Origin: Nicotiana tabacum | Taxonomy: Eukaryota; Streptophyta; Magnoliopsida; Solanales; Solanaceae | DNA: 64,000 nucleotides | Direction of reading: 5' to 3' | Assembly: GCF_000715075.1 (NCBI RefSeq) | Contig: NC_134080.1 | Location: 35,382,758 to 35,446,757, forward strand | Part shown: positions 1 to 12,100 of the stretch, piece after piece | How the letters are laid out: each line of letters opens with the position of its first letter | Numbering within the stretch: the stretch's first letter is position 1 | The notes under the pieces: generated by a model | Database searches by the model: none | Seen by the model: only the letters and a program-made list of their open reading frames with translations | What the model was told of the DNA's origin: nothing | Program-made: the position numbers and the translations under genes

Positions 1-1
1 G

Positions 2-1051
2 AAGTTCGATGCAATTTGGGTTATTGTGGATAGACTGACCAAGTCAGCGTATTTCATTCTTGTGGAAGTTTCCTATTCTTCAGAGCGGTTGGCAGAGATT
101 TATATCCACGAGATCGTTCATCTTCACGGTGTTCCCATGTCTATCATTTCCGATTGAGGTACGCAGTTTACCTCGTATTTTTGGAGGGCATTACAGCATA
201 GGTTAGGCACGCAGGTTAAGTTGAGCACACTATTTCATCCTCAGGTAGACAGACAGTCCGAGCGCACTATTTAGATATTGAAGGATATGCTTCGCGCCTA
301 TGTTATTAACTTCAGAGGCTCTTGGGATCAGTTCTTGCCACTTGCAGAATTTGCCTACAACAACAGCTACCAGTCGAGCATTCAGATGGCCCCCTATGAG
401 GAATTATATGGTAGACAGTGTCGATCGCCTGTTGGATGGTTTGAGTCGGGGGAGGCTCGGTTATTGGGTACAAATTTTGTACAGGATGCCTTTGATAAGG
501 TTAAGATCATTCAGGATAGATTTCGTGCAGCTCAGTCCAGGAAGAAGATTTATACCGACCGTAAGGTTCGTGATATTGCATTCATAGTCGGAGAGAGAGT
601 GTTACTCCGTGTGTCACCCATGAAGGGTGTAATGAGGTTTGGGAAGAAGGGCAAGTTGAGCCCTAGAAACATCGGGCCTTTCGATATTCTTGATCGAGTG
701 GGAGAGGTGGCTTATAGTCTTGCATTGCCACCTGGTTTATCAACCGTTCATCTAGTGTTCCATGTGTCCATGCTTCGGAAGTATCAAGGCGATCCATCTC
801 ACGTGTTAGACTTCAGCAGTGTCCAGTTGGACAAGGATTTGACCTACAAGGAGGAGCCTGTAGCTATTCTAGACCGGCAGGTTCATTAGTTGATATCAAA
901 GAGTTATCCTTCAGTTCAAGTGTGGTGGAGAGGTCAGCCTATTGAGTCAACTACTTGGGAGTCCGAGTCCGATATCCAGAGTAGATATCCCCGCCTTTTT
1001 CCCAGCTCAGGTATTTTTCTATGTCCGTTCGAGGATGAACGGTTATTTTAG
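2..1051 (+). pseudogene. Integrase core plus C-terminal chromodomain fragment (Tekay/Del-like pol), broken
   Basis: Read from base 2, the frame encodes the C-terminal half of a Ty3/gypsy polyprotein. The integrase core begins at KFDAIWVIVDRLTKS; the second catalytic aspartate sits in IISD and the glutamate region in DRQSERTI. The GPF/Y-type region MRFGKKGKLSPR..GPF follows, then a chromodomain-like tail (EEPVAILDRQVH .. ESTTWESESDIQ) ending in a stop at 1049-1051, just before the PPT. The protein would integrate cDNA, and the chromodomain in this family is thought to guide it to heterochromatin. In-frame stops lie at 155-157 (TGA for CGA or GGA), 272-274 (TAG, probably CAG) and 887-889 (TAG). 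The longest open stretch is 278-889. Assignment is by recognised family motifs. Confidence 0.88.
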
Positions 1052-1061
1052 AGGTGGAGAA
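1051..1061 (+). other. Polypurine tract of element D
   Basis: A run of purines broken by one T (GAGGTGGAGAA) lies directly against the LTR start TGTGATGACA. This is the expected plus-strand DNA primer position at the 3' end of the internal region. It overlaps the last base of the polyprotein stop codon. Confidence 0.75.
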
Positions 1062-1797
1062 TGTGATGACACGATACGTCATCTTGTGATTTAAAACAAA
1101 ATTTTGTGTTTTGAGGCCTTTAAAACCTCATTTTACCCTTCTTCGATTTGCGTGCATATTCCGGGAATGTTTCCGAAAAACTTTTGTGTTGAAAGTTGAT
1201 AAAAAAAAATAGGGATTTTTTAATTAAAAACTTCGTTTGAGTTTACTTCGGTCAATATTTTTGGTAAATAGACCTTGATTCATGTTTTGACAATCCCAAT
1301 GGGTCTATATCAAAATATGGGACCTAGGCATATGCCCAGTATCGAAATCGAAGGTCCCTAGCTCGAGTTATGAATTTGTGATGAAAATTGTAAGTTTGAA
1401 AATTTAATGATTTTTATGAAATTGTTAATGTTTGATCTTGTTGGTATCGGTTCCATATTTTGGTTCAGGATCTCGGTACATGTTCATTATAATATTTAAG
1501 ACATGTCTGTGAAATTTGGTGAGAAACGCAATTGGTTTGACATGATTCAGATGTCCGGTTGTGAAAATAGGAATTTCAATGTGTTCTTGAGAATTTCATT
1601 TGATTTGGTGCTAAATTCGTGGTTTTAAGTGTTATTTTGGTGATTTGATCACACACGCAAATTCGTATAATGTTTTAAGACTTGTGTGCATGTTTGGTTT
1701 GGAGCCTCGAGGACTCGGGTGAGTTTCGGATAGGCTACTGTCTGGAATTGGACTTAGGAATTGCTGATATCTGCAATTTCTGGGAATTGAGTTCTGA

Positions 1798-1990
1798 TTT
1801 CGCATTTGCAAGCATGACAGCTTCGCACTTGTGAGCTACTCATCGCGAATGCGAAGAGAAGCTAGGCCATACAGTATTCGCAAATTGCGAACTTTTCTTT
1901 GCAATTGCGAAGGCAGCAGATATCTGAATGACCCCACATTTATAATTGTTGCGAAGCTCGGATCGCAGTCAAATCATAGGTAAGTGATTC
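1798..1990 (+). repeat. Cluster of CGCAA/TTGCG inverted repeats in the LTR of D
   Basis: Several copies of short near-palindromes such as TTCGCAAATTGCGAA, TTGCAATTGCGAAG and TCGCGAATGCGAAG occur within about 190 bp, roughly 740-930 bp into the LTR. The same LTR interval in element C carries a different palindrome, CCGCATCTGCGG. Confidence 0.6.
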
Positions 1991-2851
1991 TAAACTAGTT
2001 TCTTTCACTTCATTTTACAATATTTCAACCTAGAATCTAAGGTTTTCATGGCGGAATTGGGGATTTTTGGGTAGAAACTAGGGATTTGATAAATTAAGGA
2101 TTTAGACCTCAATTTGATGTCGGATTCCAAAATCAATTGTGTATCAGGCTCGGGGGTGAATGGGTAATCGGGTTTTTATCTGAATTTCGGGTTTGGACCA
2201 AGCGGGCCTGGATGTTGACTTTTGTTATTTTTCAATAATGGCCTAAATTGACTTCTTATCGATTTTGGGTGATTCCTAAGGTTTATTTTGAAACGTTTGG
2301 TTGGTGATTTGCTAGATATTTTTGGTTCGGAGGCGTGTTTCAAAGGCAAATATGTGCTTGAGCTTTGAGTGGCCTTAGAGCGAGGTAAGTGTTTTGTCTA
2401 ACCTTGACTTGAGGGAATTAGGAACCCTCAGACTTTGTGTTATGTGAATTCCATATGAGCGACGTATATGCAAGGTGACGAGTGCTTATACATGGCCGAA
2501 TTATTTGTTTTCCCTAATTTACTGCTTTACCTTAACTGTTTCATTCCCTGTCTTAATTGATATATGCTCTAGATGCTTTTTATGCTTAACTGCTACGTGT
2601 TAATCAATATCTTCTTCTGTTAACTATGTTATCTAACTTCATAGTTCCACCAATCCTTGGTATTTGCTTAATTTGACTTGTTTGTACCTTTTAACTATGA
2701 ATTGCTGGTTTGTCTCGCTGTGTATTATTATTTGTGTAGATTCTATATTAAACAAGTTTCCTTTTCTTGGTTAAGTTTGGTATTTATTTATCGTAAAGGC
2801 CATGTGATTTAGAATGTTGATTTGACTATGTACATTGACTATTTGCTACTG

Positions 2852-3038
2852 ATATGGTGGGATCTGGTTGCAGGTGTAATAAGGGAGGATTGATATGGTG
2901 GAATAAGGGTGAATTTGTATTGTATGGTGGGATCGGGTTGCATGCCGTAACAGGTGAAATAACGGTGGATTGATATGGTGAAATAAGGGTGAATTATGAT
3001 ATTGATATTGATATATGGCAAGATCGGGTTGCACGCCG

Positions 3039-3094
<56 letters not shown>

Positions 3095-3178
3095 TATTGT
3101 TACTGTTATTGATATTGTGTTGGTGGAATAAGGGAGGATTATGTGATGTCTGGTGGGATCAGGTTGCGCGCCACAACA
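2852..3178 (+). repeat. LTR minisatellite, GGTGGGATCGGGTTGCACGC-type units
   Basis: Irregular units of GGTGGGATC(G/T)GGTTGC..GCCG(C/T)AACA separated by GGTG(A/G)AATAAGG(G/T)(G/A)GA spacers repeat four times. The core forms GTTGC-loop-GCAAC. At 2936-2956 GTTGC faces GTAAC, still pairable with a wobble. The AT microsatellite sits between the third and fourth units. Confidence 0.65.
3041..3091 (+). repeat. (AT)n microsatellite
   Basis: About 25 uninterrupted AT dinucleotides inside the LTR minisatellite of element D. The equivalent LTR of element C has a TA run at the matching place, which is where Ogre A inserted. Confidence 0.95.
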
Positions 3179-3874
3179 ACCTATATGTTTCATTTTCTTG
3201 AGCTGCATTGTCTTCCAGTACTGCTATTTGAGCTGGTTGAGAATAGTAATTTTTGACGACACTGGTTTATTTTTGAGGTTGTCGTTATCATTTCCTGTTG
3301 GCTGTTTAATTCTTTATTGTATTTCAATTATTCTGTCATTATTATAGACTGCGTACAGGTTTTAGCGTAGGTGACCCACCTTAGCCTTGTCACTACTTCA
3401 TCGAGTTTAGGCTCGACACTTACCAGTACATGGGGTCGGTTGTACTGATACTGCACTCTGCACACTGTGTAAATTTCGAAGACGGTTCCAACAACAGCTA
3501 CTAAAGAGCTCGGATCGGACATTCGCGAAGACTTGAGGTACGACTGTTCAGCATCCACAGCTCCTGGAGTCCCCATCCTCTATTTATTTAGCTGTGAACT
3601 TTCATTCGAACAACTTGTTATTTACTTCAGACCCTTATGTGTATTACTCTAGTAGTTCATGCACTCGTGACACCAGGTTCATCTAAATTGTAATAGATAT
3701 TTGGCAAGTTCAACTTCCGCATTGTTACTTTACATTTATTCAATTATCTTAGTTTTTCTTTAATATTTGTTTTAAACTGTTAAAAGGAGTAGATTGTTCT
3801 AACGTTGGCTTGCGTAGCAAGTGAAATGTTAGGCGTCATCATGGTCCCGATGGTGGGAATTCTGGATCGTGACA

Positions 3875-4217
3875 ATTTGCTTCTGTAATTAGAATTATAC
3901 CATAAATAGGATTCATCTACTATATAACGATGGTCTTAATCATTTTGTAATCATCATATATTCCCGCCTAAATATACTACATTTCTCTCTCGTAAACTCT
4001 CTTAAGTTCTACTGTTCAGTTCATACTTTTTCAACATACTCATTTGGTTCGAGGGCGATTTAGCTCGAAGGCCATAGTTGCTCATCACATTGGTTTACTT
4101 TATTTTACTGTTAATTTGTAGCTTTAATTCTCATATTTATCAGTTTGTGCGAAGAGAAATCACATATCCATAAAACCATTTATAAGTTTAATTGTTGTCC
4201 AATTTTAAGAGTAAACA
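3875..4217. other. Unassigned spacer, possibly an older LTR fragment
   Basis: About 340 bp between D and C has no coding potential. It ends TTTTAAGAGTAAACA, which looks like the CA end of another LTR, and holds a GAGGGCGATTTAGCTCGAAG stretch. No PBS or PPT marks it, so I leave it unassigned. Confidence 0.3.
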
Positions 4218-4742
4218 TGTCATGACCCAAGTTCTCCCTCCGTGAACTATCGTGACAGCACCTAGTCTCTACGACTAGGTAAGCCTAACAAATTGTGGAA
4301 AATGAAAATGAAATACGAAACTGGCAAGGATAAAACATAATAAAAGAGTCTAAAAATGTCGCTCGGCATATGCAATACATACTCTCAATATTGAATCAAA
4401 CTCCCAAAACCCGAAATCTCATGAAGTCACAAGCTGAAGAAAAAAAATATAGTGTTCTAACTCCATAATGTCTAATCAAAAGTAAATTCAGGAAGTATAA
4501 AGCTAGAGGGGAGAATAAAGAGGGACTTCTAGATCTGCGGACGCGGCAGGTATACCTCGAAGCCTCTGATATCGCACACCTCACTGGTAGAACGGCTGAG
4601 CAGAAGAACATGGATCTGCACACGAAAAAAACCTATGAAGGAAAGGGCATGAGTACACCATAGCGGTACCCAGTAAGTGTCAAGCCTAACCTCGGTCGAG
4701 TAGTAATGAGGAAGGTCAGGGCCCTACTGGTTATATATATAT
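4218..4742 (-). repeat. Outer 525 bp of the 3' LTR of element C
   Basis: The plus-strand start TGTCATGACCCAAGTTCTCC matches the 5' LTR stub at 39055-39166. The interior is homologous in sense orientation to the end of LTR D (GGCTTGACACTTACTGG here, AGGCTCGACACTTACCAG in D). It ends in a TATATATAT run at the Ogre A boundary. The rest of the LTR is at 33238-35416. Confidence 0.75.
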
Positions 4743-6974
4743 TGTCACACCTCCTTTTTTTCTACACCCCCTAGAAGGGTGTATAGATGAGAATTTTTTT
4801 CAACTTAAAGTGACAATCGAAATGGGATTATTTTATTTAAAATCAGAGTCGCCACTTGGGATGATTTATAGTGTCCCAAGTCACCGGTTCAAATCCCGAA
4901 TCGAGGAAAAGATTGACTCTGTATTACAGTCTGCGAACACAGAAATCCGGGTAAGGAATTTTGTTAACCCGGGAGAAGGTGTTAGGCATTCCCGAGTTTC
5001 GTGGTTCTAGCACGGTCGCTCAACTGTTATTATTGGCTCATTATCTGATTTTAATACATCTTTGAAACCTATGTGCATTTTTAACTTAACCGCTTTATTT
5101 AATTAATTTTAGGAAAATTCAATGTCATCTAAAATGCGTCTTGAACCACGCCACATAAATGCACCAGCGGTCCATGATACATTTTATCTAACGTTGTAGA
5201 TATTTGGGTTTGAGTCACATAAATGCACACCCGAGTTTAGGAAAGTAATTTTAATTGCGCGCCGAAAGCAATTACACATTCTCAAGTTTGCGAGGGCCAT
5301 GGAAAATTCGCTAAATGACACGCCTCGATTTCTAAGGAGTTAGCTCGTTTATTCAATTATTTCTCTTAGGCCTTGAAAAATTCATCTTATTCGATTCCAA
5401 TTTATTCAATACTTCAAATCTGACCTCTCAAATCCAGTGAACAACCGGCCCAAGTAAGTTAACAAATAATGGTCTAATTATTTCTTTCGACCTAAATCTT
5501 TTCTACGTCATCTAAGGCCCAGCAAATTGTCTTGAAGGAAATGGCCCATCTTATTCCCCAAAATAAAGGGAAAATCCCCGTTTTCATTCCCACATATCAA
5601 AACAACAAAATTTAGCCCCATCACAATTAATTGGAGGAGACAATACCAAACAGATTTAGAAATGGGAATTATTAAGCCATCGAAGAAACATGCTTGCATT
5701 AGCACTTAAATGGACAAATTCATTATTTTCAAGTATTCATTAATCTAGCTTAGACAAAATAAGCAAATCAAAAGAACAAGTAAAACAATGAAAAGAGAAT
5801 AGTCAAAGAAACGATATCTTAACAAATCACAAAGGAAAATATCTAATTAAAGTGAAACATCAACAACAATTAAGATGGAACTTCATAGCTTAAAGTGAAG
5901 AAAAATGACCTTCATATTGAATTGCTTCACACAACAAAGCTCGTCTGAGATTGGACGTTTAATAAGAAACAACACATCGACCGAAACCAATGAATGGAGC
6001 TCGAACTCGACCTCGACGACTCAACCTTGGAGCTGCAGTTTTTCTGTGCAAAAGGGGACGGTTTGGTATTGGTTTTCAGCCATGTTTGGGCTATTTTTTT
6101 ACAGGAGATTTTAGCTAATGTTTGGGGTTGTTTTATAGCCGGTTTTGCCTCTGATTTTCGCTGTGAACAGGGCTGTTTTGAGGTCTTATTTTTTGGATTT
6201 TCGGACTGATTTTCAGCAATTTTTGCGATTGACTTTGCTGGTGATTTCCAGCTGCGTTTTTGGCTAGGAAGCCATGGCAGCAGGTCACTTCTTCTATGAA
6301 AAAGAAGATCAGGAGATGGAATGGGTGGTGGGTCCGATCTGCAGTTGTCAGCTTTAGGTCCTCTATTAGCCTTTTCTTATGGCTTTTTTGTGTGTCTTTT
6401 TCGCTGATTGTATGTATTTTCATTGATCCTCTTTGAAACGGCTGCCTCTTGATTTTTTAGGGTGTTCTCTTTATATAGAGTATAGGTTTAGGTTATTATT
6501 TTTGTGTATTTTCCAATTAGTCCCTAGGTCTTTTGTGTTAAGTCCTTAGGGTCTTTTTTATTTGTTTTTGGTTCCAAAGAAGAGTCTAGAAGGGTCCCTA
6601 GGCTTAATGGACTAATCTGAATTGGGCCAAGAATTGGGCTCTAAAGCTCTTGAAATTGTGATCCAACACCTTAATTGACTTCTTTTAAAATAAGATAAAA
6701 ATACTACACAATGCAAAAGCTAATATGAAACTATTATGTATTTTTGTATTTTCAAGATTATTTAAAGATAAAATAAAGGTACTATTTTTGTATATTTTAT
6801 TTAAATTTATGAAAGATATGTAAGCTAAAATATTTTTTGTGATTTTCCATTTTTATGACAAAAATAAAGGAAAAAAGTCAAAAATAGTTGAAATAGCTAT
6901 ATTAGGCCTAAATTAAATATTTACATGCTAAAATATAAAAAATCTTGGGGAGGGTGAAAAATCACATGTCTACA
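4743..6974 (-). repeat. 3' LTR of Ogre A
   Basis: TGTCACACC..CATGTCTACA in plus orientation, matching 30980-33197 over its full length. In plus coordinates the first 430 bp or so carry clearly more differences from the other copy than the rest. Open frames such as 5905-6209 recur in the other LTR and are not evidence of coding. Confidence 0.92.
6467..6480 (-). promoter_or_regulatory. TATA box in the 3' LTR of Ogre A
   Basis: Sense-strand CTCTATATAAAGAG is a strong TATA element and is kept in both LTRs. Transcription would start about 30 bp downstream, toward lower coordinates. Confidence 0.65.
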
Positions 6975-6987
6975 GCTGCCCCTCTTT
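6975..6987 (-). other. Polypurine tract of Ogre A
   Basis: Sense AAAGAGGGGCAGC lies directly against the LTR start TGTAGACATG. It is almost identical to the PPT of Ogre B (AAAGAGGGGCAGG). Confidence 0.85.
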
Positions 6988-7087
6988 GACTGGAAACGTG
7001 AAGCGTTTTCGGACAAAGAACGACTAGACAGGTATTTTGACCCGACCCTTATTTAAAGAAACCAAAACTAAGAGAAAAGGAGAATGT

Positions 7088-7155
7088 GACCGAGCCCTGG
7101 TATCTGAGCTGCCTACATATCCTTGGCTATAAAGGAATCAGGCCACGTGTAGTTC
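7088..7155 (-). repeat. Conserved CTACR block, copy 1 of 6
   Basis: Plus strand: GACCGAGCC..GCTGCCTACATATCC..GGAATCAGGCC..TGTAGTTC. CTACA pairs with TGTAG, and between them TCCTT pairs with AAGGA. It lies about 100 bp inside the PPT of Ogre A. Related copies are at 25740, 28763, 29999, 45767 and 47571. Confidence 0.8.
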
Positions 7156-7625
7156 AGAGATGAGTGAGATGACGGAGTATGCCGAGGTGGAGAGCCGGTC
7201 GAGGTGCCGTTCCGCCGATGTTCCGGTCTGCGGTCCTGATGTTACATAAAAAATCAAAACATGAAAAAGACTAGCTAAGCCTATCAACTATGAGTTACAA
7301 GATTCCTATCTATAAGTCTTCTGAAGCTTGATCTTGAGTTTTGAATGGTTCTTTATACAGACTTTGGATTTGAACCTTGACGCTTGCTAGTTGCAGGTGC
7401 TAGTTCGTTCTTCTTCGGATTTTCAAAACAAGACGGATCATGCAGAGCTTGTGACCTCGGTCATGTCTTGAGCAGCTCACATCTTTCATCAACTTCTGCA
7501 TTTGGATTCACTTCTTGCCTTTCTTTTTTTTATTATTCTGGATTGTGACTAACTTCTATTGATCATCTCGGACTGTTGACTCGCATTCCTGTCGTGAGCT
7601 TCTTTTGTTGCTGACTTGAATTGCA
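7156..7625. other. Unique part of the Ogre A 3' UTR
   Basis: No coding signal, array or conserved motif seen; ordinary AT-rich untranslated sequence between the CTACR block and the first tandem array. Confidence 0.5.
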
Positions 7626-9092
7626 TTCTGAAGTGAATTCCCTTGTTTTCCAGGTGGGTGCCTGATTGCCAAATCTTGAACTGTCTTCCTTCGGAACTAC
7701 TTTCCCTTGAAACTTGAACTGTCTTCCCTTGTTCTCCAGGTGGGCGCCTGATTACTGAAACTTTCTGTATTCCCTTGTTCTCCAAGTGGGCTCCTGATTG
7801 CTGAACTTGAAATGTATTCCCTTGTTCTCCAGGTGGGCGCCTGATTGCTGAACTTGAAATGTATTCAATTGTTCTTTAGGTGGGCGCCTGATTGCTGAAC
7901 TTGAAATGTATTCCCTTGCTCTTCAGGTAGGCGCCTGATTGCTGAAACTTGAATGTATTCCCTTGTTCTTTAGGTGGGTGCCTGATTGCCAAACATAAGA
8001 AATGTATTCCCTTGTTCTTCAGGTGGGTGCCTGATTGCCAAACTTTGAAAAATGTATTCCCTTGTTCTTCATGTGGGCGCCTGATTACTGAACTTTGAAA
8101 AATGTATTCCCTTATTCTCCAGGTGGGCGCCTGATTTTGAAATGTATTCCCTTGTTCTTTAGGTGGGCGCCTGATTTCAACAAAAATAGACGAAAGCAAA
8201 GAAAATTTCTGCCCCAGTTTGGTGGCTGGGCACATATGTGATTGTAAACTAAATCATGTTACCACATATCAGTAAGAATTTGAAAGGTAAGACTTGAATT
8301 GTACTCCCTTGTTCTCCAGGTGGGCGCCTGATTACTGAACTTGAAAATATATTCCCTTGTTCTTCAGGTGGGCGCCTGATTGCCAAAACTTGAGCGTGTT
8401 CCCTTGTTCTCCAGGTGGGCGCCTGATTGCTGAACTTAACATGTATTCCCTTATTCTCCAGGTGGGCGCCTGATTGCTGAACTTGAAATGTATTCCCTTG
8501 TTCTCCAGGTGGGCGCCTGATTGCCGAAACTTGAACTGCATTCCCTTGTTCTCCAGGTGGGCGCCTGATTGCTGAACTTGAAATGTATTCCATTGTTCTT
8601 TAGGTGGGCGCCTGATTGCTGAACTTGAAATGTATTCCCTTGTTCTTCAGGTGGGCGCCTGATTGCTGAAACTTGAATGTATTCGCTTGTTCTTCAGGTG
8701 GGTGCCTGATTGCCAAACATAAGAAATGTATTCCCTTGTTCTTCAGGTGGGCGCCTGATTGCCAAACTTTGAAAAATGTATTTCTTTGTTCTCCAGGTGG
8801 GCGCCTGATTACTGAAATTTGAAAAATGTATTCCCTTATTCTCTAGGTGGGCGCCCGATTTCAATAAAAATAGACGAAAACAAAGAAAATTTTCTGCCCC
8901 AGTTTGGTATGTTACCAAATATTAGTAAGAACTTGAAAACTGAAACTTGAACTATATTCCCTTGTTCTCCAGGTGGGCGCCTGATTGCTGAGCTTGCAAT
9001 GTATTCCCTTGTTTTCCAGGTTAGCGCCTGATTGCCAAAAACTTGAACTGCATTCCCTTGTTCTCCAGGTGGGCGCCTGATTTCCACAAAAT
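7626..9092 (-). repeat. Array 1 of the Ogre A 3' UTR: ~47 bp tandem units
   Basis: About 28 units of the type ATTCCCTTGTTCTCCAGGTG, GGCGCCTGATTGCTGAACTT, GAAATGT. Period is about 47-50 bp. Each unit holds CAGGTG-GG-CGCCTG, an inverted repeat with one T.G pair in plus orientation. Units are broken twice by a different segment containing AAAGAAAA, TCTGCCCCAGTTTGGT and CATGTTACCA (about 8175-8290 and 8860-8945), with a third copy closing the array at 9080-9170, which gives a higher-order period of roughly 700 bp in the middle. Units lack stops in sense frames, so minus-strand frames up to 119 codons appear; they are not gene-like. Confidence 0.92.
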
Positions 9093-9174
9093 AAACAAAA
9101 CAAAGAAAACGTCTGCCCCGGTTTGATGTGGGCGCATTGAATCATGTTACCAAATATCTCTATGAATTTGAAAG

Positions 9175-12100
9175 CTAAATCCCATTATCCAGGAGGGTCC
9201 TGAAAACTCCTAGTTAAATGACGGCTTTAAAAATCTTAATCATATCTTCTAAAGGTATTACTCCTGCTACATCTTGATATCTAAGAAAGTCTTAAACTAC
9301 AGGGTCCTGACAACAAAAAATTAAATCTCATTATCTAAGAGGGTCCTGAAACCTTAAACCTAAATCCCATTATCTAGGCGGGTCCTGAACACCTAAAACT
9401 AAATCCCATTATCCAGGCGGGTCCTGAACACCTAAAACTAAATCCCATTATCTAGGAGGGTCTTGAAATTTAAAATCAAATGTCATCTTAAGGGTGAAAA
9501 TTTCAGAGCTAAATTCAACTTCCTAATGGTGAAACTTATGCTAAATCTTAGCATCTAAGGGAGGTATTAAACTAAGCCCCATTATTAAGGAGAGTCCTTA
9601 AAATTTCAAATTGAATCTTATCCTAAGCATGAAAACTTCAAAGCCAAACTTATATTCCCTCAAGGTAGAGCCTAGCTAGATCTTGTTACTCACGAACATT
9701 TTGAATTTTAACTAAGTCCCATAGTCCAGGAGGGTCCTGAGAATTTTTAAGATTAAATCCCATTATCCGGGAGGGCCCTGAAATTTTAAAATTAAATTCC
9801 ATTATCCAGGAAGGTCTTGAAAACTTAAAAACTAGATCCCATTATCAAGGAGGGTCCTGAAAACATAAAAACTAAATCCCATTATCCAGGAGGGTCCTGA
9901 AAATTTTAAATTAAATTCCATTATCCAGGAGGGTCCTGAAAATTTAAAAACTACATATCATTATCCAAGAGGGTCCTGAAAACTTAAAAAACTAAATCTC
10001 ATTATCTAGGAGGGTCATGAGAATTTTAAAATTAAATCTCATTATCCAGGAGGGTCCTGAAAATTTAAAAACTAGATCCCATTATCCAGGAGGGTCCTGA
10101 AAACTTAAAAACTAAATCCCATTGTCCAGGAGGGTCCTAAAAATTTTAAATTAAATCTCATTATCCAGGAAGGTCTTGAGAATTTAAAAACTAGATCCCA
10201 TTATCCAAGAGGGTCCTGAAAACTTAAAAATTAAATTTCATTATCCAGGAAGGTTCCTAAGAACTTTTAAAATTAAATCCCATTATCCAAGAGGGTCCTG
10301 AAAATTTTAAATTAAATCCCATTATCCAGGAGGGTCCTGAAAACAATTAAATCTCATTATCCAGGAGGGTCCTGAGAATTTACAAACTAAATCCCATTAT
10401 CCAGGAGGGTCTTGAAAACTAAAAAACTAAATCCCATTATCCAGGAGGGTCCTAAGAATTTTAAATTAAATCCCATTATCCAGGAGGGTCCTGAAAATTT
10501 TAAATTAAATTTCATTATCCATGAGGGTCCTGAGAATTTAAAAACTAAATCCCATTATCCAGGAGGGTCCTGAAAACTTAAAAAACTGAATCCCATTATC
10601 CAGGAGGCTCCTGAGAACTTTTAAAATTAAATCCCATTATCCAGGAGGGTCTTGAAAATTTTAAATTAAATCCCATTATCCAGGAGGGTCCTAAAAATTT
10701 TAAATTAAATCCCATTATCCAGGAGGTCCTGAAAACATAAAAACTAAATCCCATTATCCAGGAGGGTCCTGAAAATTTTAAATTAAATTCCATTATCCAA
10801 GAGGGTCCTGAAAACTTACAAACTAAATCCCATTATCCAGGAGGGTCCTGAGAATTTTAAATTAAATCGCATTATCTAGGAGAGTCCTGAGAATTTAAAA
10901 ACTAAATCCCATTATCCAGGAGGGTCCTGAAAACTTAAAAAAACTGAATCCCATTATCTATGAGGGTCCTGAGAACTTTCAAAATTACATCCCATTATCC
11001 AAGAGGGTCTTGAAAATTTTAAATTAAATCCCATTATCCAGGAGGGTCCTGAAAATTTATAAACTAGATCCCATTATCCAGGAGGGTCCTGAAAAATTAA
11101 AAACTAAATCCCATTGTCTAGGAGGGTCCTAAAAATTTTAAATTAAATCCCATTATCCAGGATGGTTCTGAGAATTTAAAAACTAGATCCCATTATCCAG
11201 GAGGGTCCTAAAAACTTAAGAACTAAATCCTATATCCCGGAGGGTCCTGAGAATTTTTAAAGTTAAATCCCATTATCCAGGAGGGTCCTTAGAATTTAGA
11301 AACTAAATCCCATTATCCAGGAGGGTCCTGAAAACTTAAAAACTAAATCCCATTATCTAGGAGGGTCCTGAAAACTTAAAAACTAAATCTCATTATCCAG
11401 AAGGGTCCTGAGAATTTAAAAACTAGATCCCATTATAAAGGAGGGTCCTGAAAACTTAAAAACTAAATCCCATTATCCAGGAGGGTCTTGAAAATTTTAA
11501 ATTAAATTCCATTATCCAGGAGGGTCCTGAAAATTTAAAAACTAGATCCCATTATCCAAGAGGGTCCTGAAAACTTAAAAAACTAAATCTCATTATCTAG
11601 GAGGGTCCTGAGAATTTTAAAATTAAATCTCATTATCCAGGAGGGTCCTGAAAATTTAAAAACTAGATCCCATTATCCAGGAGGGTCCTGAAAACTTAAA
11701 AACTAAATCCCATTGTCCAGGAGGGTCCTGAAAATTTTAAATTAAATCTCATTATCCAGGAAGGTCTTGAGAATTTAAAAACTAGATCTCATTATCCAAG
11801 AGGGTCCTGAAAACTTAAAAATTAAATCCCATTATCCAGGAGGGTTCCTGAGAACTTTTAAAATTAAATTCCATTATCCAGGAAGGTCCTGAAAATTTTA
11901 AATTAAATCCCATTATCCAGGAGGGTCCTGAAAACAATTAAATCCCATTATTCAGGATGGTCGTGAGAATTTAGAAACTAAATCCCATTATCCAGGAGGG
12001 TCCTGAAAACTAAAAAACTAAATCCCATTATCCAGGAGGGTCTTGAGAATTTTAAATTAAATCTCATTATCCAGGAGGGTCCTAAAAATATTAAATTAAA

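Larger units (their letters stand above)
1..3874 (+). mobile_element. Element D: 3' part of a Tekay/Del-like Ty3/gypsy retrotransposon
   Basis: The window opens inside the integrase core of a plus-strand chromovirus-type element and runs through its chromodomain, a polypurine tract and a full LTR of about 2.8 kb. Integrase, then chromodomain, then PPT, then LTR starting TGTGATGACA and ending GTGACA is the 3' order of the plant Tekay/Del lineage. The 5' half lies outside the window, so no LTR comparison or target duplication is possible. The coding part has three in-frame stops, so the copy is dead. Confidence 0.85.
1062..3874 (+). repeat. 3' LTR of element D (about 2.8 kb)
   Basis: The LTR starts TGTGATGACACG immediately after the PPT and ends ..GGATCGTGACA, keeping TG..CA ends. 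Its end matches in kind the end of the LTR of element C on the other strand (..GGGTCGTGACA). Inside are a cluster of TTCGCAA/TTGCGAA inverted repeats (about 1800-1990), a minisatellite with GTTGC/GCAAC hairpins (about 2850-3180) and an AT microsatellite. Short open frames inside are not coding. Confidence 0.85.

Noticed and set aside
278..889. Intact 203-codon gene
   Set aside because: Only the longest open piece of a longer integrase-chromodomain frame that has stops at 155, 272 and 887.
5905..6209. Open frames in the Ogre A LTR, duplicated at 32142-32446
   Set aside because: Present twice only because LTRs are duplicated; they run antisense to the element's transcription and resemble no protein I know.
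10596..10793. Minus-strand frame of 65 codons in the 40 bp array
   Set aside because: The unit length shifts frame every copy, and most of the array has stops in this strand; an accident of a few units.
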